The translations under genes and the position numbers were made by a program. The notes under the pieces were generated by a model. That model did no database searches, was not told where the DNA came from, and worked only from the letters and a program-made list of their open reading frames with translations. From positions 104,943 to 168,942 of the forward strand of contig JACPVF010000009.1 of the NCBI GenBank assembly GCA_016191845.1: 64,000 nt of DNA, written 5' to 3'. This document shows, one piece after another, positions 60,401-64,000 of the stretch (within the stretch, counting starts at the first letter, position 1; each line of letters opens with the position of its first letter). The DNA comes from Chloroflexota bacterium (GTDB taxonomy: Bacteria > Chloroflexota > Anaerolineae > Anaerolineales > Villigracilaceae).

Positions 60401-60564
60401 GGGAGATTTATCTGACGAGCCGTAGCCTCGAGTGGGTCCGCCTCGAACAGTTCCTCCTTGCGTTATACCACTGGGTAATTTATTTGTGGGTAGTTGGTGG
60501 TCATTTTTGTATTTCGGGTAGCCAACTAGCAGGATGCTCTTTGAGGGCACTGAGAAACGCCAGA

Positions 60565-60669
60565 ATTAAGCCAAGGAATCTGTCCGTTAAGCCAAGAAAC
60601 TTTTAGATTAAGCCAAGGAATTTGTCCATTAAGCCAAGAAACTTTTCAATTAAGCCAGGAAAGCTCCAC
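60565..60669. repeat. Five-copy 21-bp tandem repeat
   Basis: Copies start at 60565, 60586, 60607, 60628 and 60649 with consensus ATTAAGCCAAGRAAYTTKTCC. Copies alternate between a GGAAT-TGTCC type and a GAAACTTTT type, giving a 42-bp higher-order period. In frames checked, the TAA/TTA core prevents coding. It lies in the intergenic space upstream of the GIY-YIG gene. Confidence 0.9.
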
Positions 60670-60689
60670 CCTTGTAGTCATGCTCTGTT

Positions 60690-61247
60690 TTAACCATCCC
60701 CTTTCGCGGCTCTGGTCCTCTTCTGCTGTCTGCCCGCCGATCCTTCTGACCGATAGGGTGCCTGCCTGTCAATGTTGCCGACAAACTGCGCCAGGTGCGT
60801 ATGCCCGAGCTGTTGTCGAATCGCCATGTTTTCTCCAGTATGGTACCAGTAATGATAAATTACCCGCTGAAGAAGGTTCCCATACATGCGGGCGGTGGGC
60901 CTGCCTTTGTTGATGACATGCTCTTCCGGTTTCAACGAGGTTAAAGTGTCCAGCCATGGATCGGCGGCTGCCGTGATCATTTGCCAGGCATGCAAAACTT
61001 CCTGAAGTGCGGGCGTGCTGGCAGGAGCCCCATAGGCGAACTCCTGATTGATATTCGGAAACAACACCTGGCCTTGAGCGAAGTAAAGGAAGTAACGTTG
61101 TTCCTGCCAGGCCAGATGCCCAATATTCCAGCTAATGCAGTTCATCGGCAGTATGCGCTTGCGGGCATCCATATCGGAAATGCCTTTGACGCCGCGTAAG
61201 AATTCGCTTCGCGTAAATCGCAACTGGTCTACGAGGGGATGAGACAT
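60690..61247 (-). CDS. DinB/YfiT-like four-helix metal-binding protein
   Basis: 185 residues. NIGHLAWQEQRYF and HYWYHTGENMAIRQQLGH carry the spaced histidines of DinB-superfamily metal sites. Members include DNA-damage-inducible DinB of Bacillus and thiol S-transferases. The substrate is unknown. AAGGAAG precedes ATG 61247. It is 50 bp downstream of the RibD-C-like gene and probably in its operon. Confidence 0.85.
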   Translation of the reverse strand: MSHPLVDQLRFTRSEFLRGVKGISDMDARKRILPMNCISWNIGHLAWQEQRYFLYFAQGQVLFPNINQEFAYGAPASTPALQEVLHAWQMITAAADPWLDTLTSLKPEEHVINKGRPTARMYGNLLQRVIYHYWYHTGENMAIRQQLGHTHLAQFVGNIDRQAPYRSEGSAGRQQKRTRAAKGDG

Positions 61248-61297
61248 GGATGCACTTCCTTGCGTGATGGTATCTGAGTCTGGCTGCGGATCGGGGC

Positions 61298-61888
61298 CTA
61301 AAGATTTGGAATTGCGCCTGCACGCTCGTAATTCATGATCATGACGCCGTTCGAGGCGACTGTGCTTTCCGCTACTTTGAACGCTGATGGCGTGGTGCCA
61401 TCGGCGAACAACCGCTTTCCACTGCCCAGCGTGATCGGATAGATCATCAGCCAGAACGCATCAACCAGATCATGCTTGATAAGCGTTTGAATGAGGTTCC
61501 CGCTGCCCCAAACGTTCAAATCAGGTCCTTGCTGTTGCTTGAGTTGGGCGACTTTCTCTGCAATATCTCCACTTAAGAACACGGATGGCTGCCATTTGCT
61601 GGAAGTCCTGGTATTCGAGGCAACATACTTGGTCGCCGTGTTGACATTCGGCCATACGTCTGCATGTTGCGGCCAGTAGGGTTCCCAGATTTCAAAGGTC
61701 CTGCGCCCCAATAACAGGTCGAATGGTAGATTCATCTGCCTTCTCAGGGCTGCTCCAAGAGTCGGGTCGGAATAGGGCGCGATCCATCCGCCATGCACGA
61801 AGCCACCGCTGGTATCTTCGTCTGGCCCTCCTGGGCCTTGTATGACACCGTCAAGCGAGATATGTTCCAGAACAATAATTTTTCTCAC
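61298..61888 (-). CDS. Dihydrofolate reductase / RibD C-terminal family protein
   Basis: 196 residues. [19 protein letters not shown] starts the Rossmann-like RibD-C fold, with [27 protein letters not shown] (NADPH site glycines) and [15 protein letters not shown]. It is an NADPH-dependent reductase of unknown substrate, common in resistance and detoxification contexts. GTG 61888 is chosen because GGAGG lies nine bases upstream. It is expressed from a promoter with an operator at 61973-62001. Confidence 0.88.
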   Translation of the reverse strand: MRKIIVLEHISLDGVIQGPGGPDEDTSGGFVHGGWIAPYSDPTLGAALRRQMNLPFDLLLGRRTFEIWEPYWPQHADVWPNVNTATKYVASNTRTSSKWQPSVFLSGDIAEKVAQLKQQQGPDLNVWGSGNLIQTLIKHDLVDAFWLMIYPITLGSGKRLFADGTTPSAFKVAESTVASNGVMIMNYERAGAIPNL

Positions 61889-61915
61889 GGCTAAGTTCCT
61901 CCAACACCTGAGTGG

Positions 61916-61949
61916 CTGTTTATCCGCCTTGTTCAAGGTGGATAAACAG
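61916..61949 (-). promoter_or_regulatory. Leader hairpin of the RibD-C/DinB operon
   Basis: CTGTTTATCCGCCTT (61916-61930) pairs with 61935-61949 over 15 bp (one wobble) around loop GTTC. It lies between the promoter and the ribosome site, with no T run. Confidence 0.75.
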
Positions 61950-61972
61950 CGGCTTGTAATGGGTCAGCCTTT

Positions 61973-62001
61973 ATTTTAGAACGTGCGTTCTTATCTGTCA
62001 A
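61973..62001 (-). promoter_or_regulatory. Consensus promoter with a dyad operator in the spacer
   Basis: Minus strand TTGACA (61996-62001), 17 bp, TAAAAT (61973-61978). The spacer holds the perfect dyad AGAACG-CA-CGTTCT (61978-61991), which fits the Gram-positive LexA core GAAC-N4-GTTC and also TetR-type AACG-NN-CGTT sites. Confidence 0.8.
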
Positions 62002-62055
62002 GTTACCCCACGACTTGTATGCCCTGCATACATTTTTCGGCAGGCAAATCAGATT

Positions 62056-62640
62056 CTATGTTTTAGCCCGCTTTCCCACCTTGAATTGCACACAGATGAA
62101 GATCATCAAATCTATCATGAAGATATAGATGATAAAACTGCTGTTGGCGAATGTCCATTCCTTTAGTGTGAGCAAAGTTAAAGTAACGCCAATGCAAGTC
62201 GCCAGCCAGGGCCATGCAATCTCTGTTTCTGGATATTTATAGGCCTTGACCAATGTCGGCAGCGCAGCCAGACCGTCTGCCACGATGCTAAAGAAAATGG
62301 CCACGTTGCCAACCTTTGTGATCAGCCAGAGAATCAGGCCTGCCACGGACAAAAAGCCACATGCCAGGTCGAACCTGGTTATTTTCCATTCGGCATTTTT
62401 ATTGGTAAAGGAGGCGATAAAAGTCAAAAGAGGCAGAAAGCCAGTACTAAAAGTCATTAATGACTCCAGTCCCACTCCCTGCTTTATTTGGGCTACAAAG
62501 GCAATCATCGGGGCGATCGACCATAATAAGAAAGAGACTTTATTAGGTTTGACATTCCCCTTGATCGTGTCCCATAAATACGCAAAAGCGCCTGCGGTGC
62601 CAATGAGCGTGCCAATGATTACGAAATTTTGATTGAGCAT
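62056..62640 (-). CDS. Seven-helix-like membrane protein, PQ-loop resemblance
   Basis: 194 residues with six to seven helices. VKPNKVSFLLWSIAPMIAFV resembles the PQ-loop/SWEET-type repeat, and ADGLAALPTLVKAYKYPE resembles the second half. Function unknown. Its codon use is more AT-rich than the core genes. It stands alone between two intergenic gaps. Confidence 0.6.
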   Translation of the reverse strand: MLNQNFVIIGTLIGTAGAFAYLWDTIKGNVKPNKVSFLLWSIAPMIAFVAQIKQGVGLESLMTFSTGFLPLLTFIASFTNKNAEWKITRFDLACGFLSVAGLILWLITKVGNVAIFFSIVADGLAALPTLVKAYKYPETEIAWPWLATCIGVTLTLLTLKEWTFANSSFIIYIFMIDLMIFICVQFKVGKRAKT

Positions 62641-62697
62641 ATTCTGATTCCACTATTTAAGAGACAAATCATTAATGGACAACAAAGAAGGATTTTT

Positions 62698-63432
62698 CTA
62701 AGGATCAACGCGAATTAATGCCAATAACAGGGGTAATTCAATATAAAACATACCAAGGTGGATTGTAAGCAACAATGCAAAACTCTTTTTTCCGTTTGTC
62801 CATGCAGCACCATTTATTGCCCATAAAAAGGGGGTGAGAAAACCCACATAGAAAAAACGCGTGAAAAGCATAAAAAAGCCATACGCCCATAGCTTAATCT
62901 GTAAGCTCGCAGGTGATAAAGTTGGATAATAAAAGAATTCCCATCCTATGTTGGTATAAATTGTGCCAAAAAAAAGTGCTGCTTTGACAAAAATGATTGT
63001 CGCAACGATTAGCATAATGCTAAATACTGACAACCCTCCTAGAATACCAATTTTTGCTTTATATATTAAATTTGACAATTTGGTCAAACAAATTGTCTGA
63101 TCTGGTTTTCCGAAAGCTAGTACTGCTAATGAAAATGCTGTGCAAATACCTGGGATTATTAAAACATCATACGGATAGGTGTCTGGCGTAATATGAGATC
63201 CATATATAGATTTGATAGCGTCATTAAAAAAGCCTCTCAGTAGAAGAACACAAAGGCTAAAAATAATTGGCGAGCCTAAAGCGATCAAGCTGTGAATCAA
63301 GGATTGTTTGTTTTTTTCTGTTAGATATTTATAAACTTGGAAAATGCCATAAACAACGAGTAAAAAGTTAAGCCCAATAATAGTAAAGGCTGGCTTTATA
63401 TAATAAGGTATGCTTTGAAGAACTTCAACCAT
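62698..63432 (-). CDS. Polytopic membrane protein of unknown function
   Basis: 244 residues, about six to seven helices: IIGLNFLLVVYGIFQVY, LIPGICTAFSLAVLAFG-like, FSIMLIVATIIFVKAALFFG, and LLLTIHLGMFYIELPLLLAL. No family is recognised. The gene is clearly AT-rich compared with the rest of the window, which suggests later acquisition. ATG 63432 has no strong ribosome site. Confidence 0.6.
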   Translation of the reverse strand: MVEVLQSIPYYIKPAFTIIGLNFLLVVYGIFQVYKYLTEKNKQSLIHSLIALGSPIIFSLCVLLLRGFFNDAIKSIYGSHITPDTYPYDVLIIPGICTAFSLAVLAFGKPDQTICLTKLSNLIYKAKIGILGGLSVFSIMLIVATIIFVKAALFFGTIYTNIGWEFFYYPTLSPASLQIKLWAYGFFMLFTRFFYVGFLTPFLWAINGAAWTNGKKSFALLLTIHLGMFYIELPLLLALIRVDP

Positions 63433-63596
63433 AGGAAATCACTTTTTGTAGAATGCTAGCTTGTAAATGAGCCCAACGGCTTGTGTTACTCACGTTGGGG
63501 ACGGCGAAGCCGTCCAGCCAGAAAAAAGGCAAGGCATAGGAAACTGTTTAAAGCATGCGCACGCCCTAGTCAACAATATGTAATATGAGTTTTTCT

Positions 63597-63640
63597 AGTT
63601 CAGAATCCTCCACCGCAAGGTGGAGGATTCTGAACTTTCT
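63597..63640. terminator. Long perfect hairpin in the AT-rich terminal region
   Basis: 63433-63789 carries no supported gene. It contains an 18-bp perfect stem (63597-63614 with 63619-63636) with a GCAA tetraloop, flanked by T and A tracts, a smaller GGACGGC/GCCGTCC hairpin near 63500-63517, and a separated inverted repeat at 63692-63752. Confidence 0.7.
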
Positions 63641-63691
63641 TACAGGTTGGAAAATCTCTGACGAAGATTATATTATTTTGAATTGTCGATA

Positions 63692-63752
63692 CTCTACCGT
63701 ACATTCAGACTACTGTGTATATCGGGATTTCTCTTGCATTTGTACGGTAGAG
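63692..63752. repeat. Separated 12-bp inverted repeat
   Basis: CTCTACCGTACA (63692-63703) is perfectly inverted at 63741-63752 with 37 bp between. Its role is unknown; it may be an RNA stem or the ends of a small mobile remnant. Confidence 0.55.
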
Positions 63753-63789
63753 AAACTGTCGAAATTAAAATAGAGATACTACGTTTTGT

Positions 63790-64000
63790 CTATTGGCTTA
63801 TCGCTTTCTTACCTTTCGCTTGCACAAACCGTGCGATGACATTTACGCCGCCTGCAATCAGGCTGGATATAATCAATAACCAAAATAGTGGGATTAAAAA
63901 GAAAGGCTCGTGTAATACGCCTTGCGAGTCAATCTCTGATCCAATCATGTTAAACGCGATCAGGCAGACTACAGCCCCGACAAATAAAAGAACGCCCAGC
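63790..64000 (-). CDS. DUF3955-like small membrane protein, N terminus cut by the window edge
   Basis: The minus strand is open from the window edge to a TAG at 63790-63792, giving 69 residues. They include AFNMIGSEIDSQGVLHEP and FFLIPLFWLLIISSLIAGG, matching the two-helix DUF3955 pattern (IGS-x-x-D-x-x-G-x-L-x-EPFFLIP). The start lies beyond 64000. Function unknown. Confidence 0.75.
   Translation of the reverse strand, partial: LGVLLFVGAVVCLIAFNMIGSEIDSQGVLHEPFFLIPLFWLLIISSLIAGGVNVIARFVQAKGKKAISQ

Noticed and set aside
60565..60669. The 21-bp repeats as a CRISPR array
   Set aside because: Repeats are directly adjacent with no unique spacers, and no cas gene is near.
63585..63773. A 62-residue plus-strand frame
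   Set aside because: It is mostly the 18-bp hairpin and the separated inverted repeat, with no ribosome site or domain.

Overview
The window looks like GC-rich chromosomal DNA from a respiring bacterium, most consistent with Chloroflexota, class Anaerolineae. This placement is inferred from gene content: an A2-type caa3 oxidase cluster, a complex I membrane arm with two NuoM subunits, and an ATP synthase b subunit fused to a delta-type domain. No rRNA, intact tRNA, CRISPR array or transposase gene was seen.

Region by region. 1-2.5 kb: the end of a homocysteine methyltransferase, a MoeA/periplasmic-binding fusion and a response regulator. 2.5-10.8 kb: respiration, with a lipoprotein cytochrome c, a peroxiredoxin, CoxB-cytochrome c, CoxA with an extra N-terminal membrane block, a subunit IV-III fusion, SCO, a membrane cupredoxin-like protein, SURF1 and a half-CtaA/CtaB fusion. 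10.8-12.1 kb: an AT-rich scar holding two decayed copies of the ctaB 3' end interleaved with two paralogous small membrane genes. 12-20 kb: two large membrane proteins, the primary sigma factor and a Gld-like ABC export operon. 20-28.6 kb: an EF-hand-like membrane protein, AlaX, a lipoprotein, an FG-GAP/zinc-ribbon pair, a glycosyltransferase, a thioesterase, an iron-sulfur protein and two CheY-like regulators.

28.7-31.5 kb holds the most interesting unit. A class I GEMM (cyclic dinucleotide) riboswitch with a terminator precedes a small exported protein, a Ser/His signal peptidase fused to a DUF5305-like region, and a small RTX-repeat secreted protein. It reads as a second-messenger-controlled surface structure with its own processing enzyme. 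A TPR-GGDEF diguanylate cyclase at 54.8-56.5 kb, whose promoter carries a palindromic operator, could supply the signal.

31.6-40.3 kb: a methyltransferase, zinc-ribbon and small membrane proteins, a DUF47-Pit phosphate pair behind a PhoP-like box, and an iron/polyamine/phosphonate-type ABC importer. 40.4-52.1 kb: nuoA, H, J, K, L, M, M, N followed directly by atpI, B, E, FH. Only membrane subunits of complex I and ATP synthase are present, and the peripheral subunits are absent. 52.1-54.8 kb: MurE, SRPBCC and GNAT proteins in an overlapping operon. 57-64 kb: a 771-residue secreted protein, GNAT, GIY-YIG, DinB-like and RibD-C/DHFR-like proteins, a 21-bp tandem repeat, and AT-richer membrane genes running to the window edge.

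Many promoters are readable. Several genes have a -10 box ending six bases before the start codon, which implies leaderless mRNAs.
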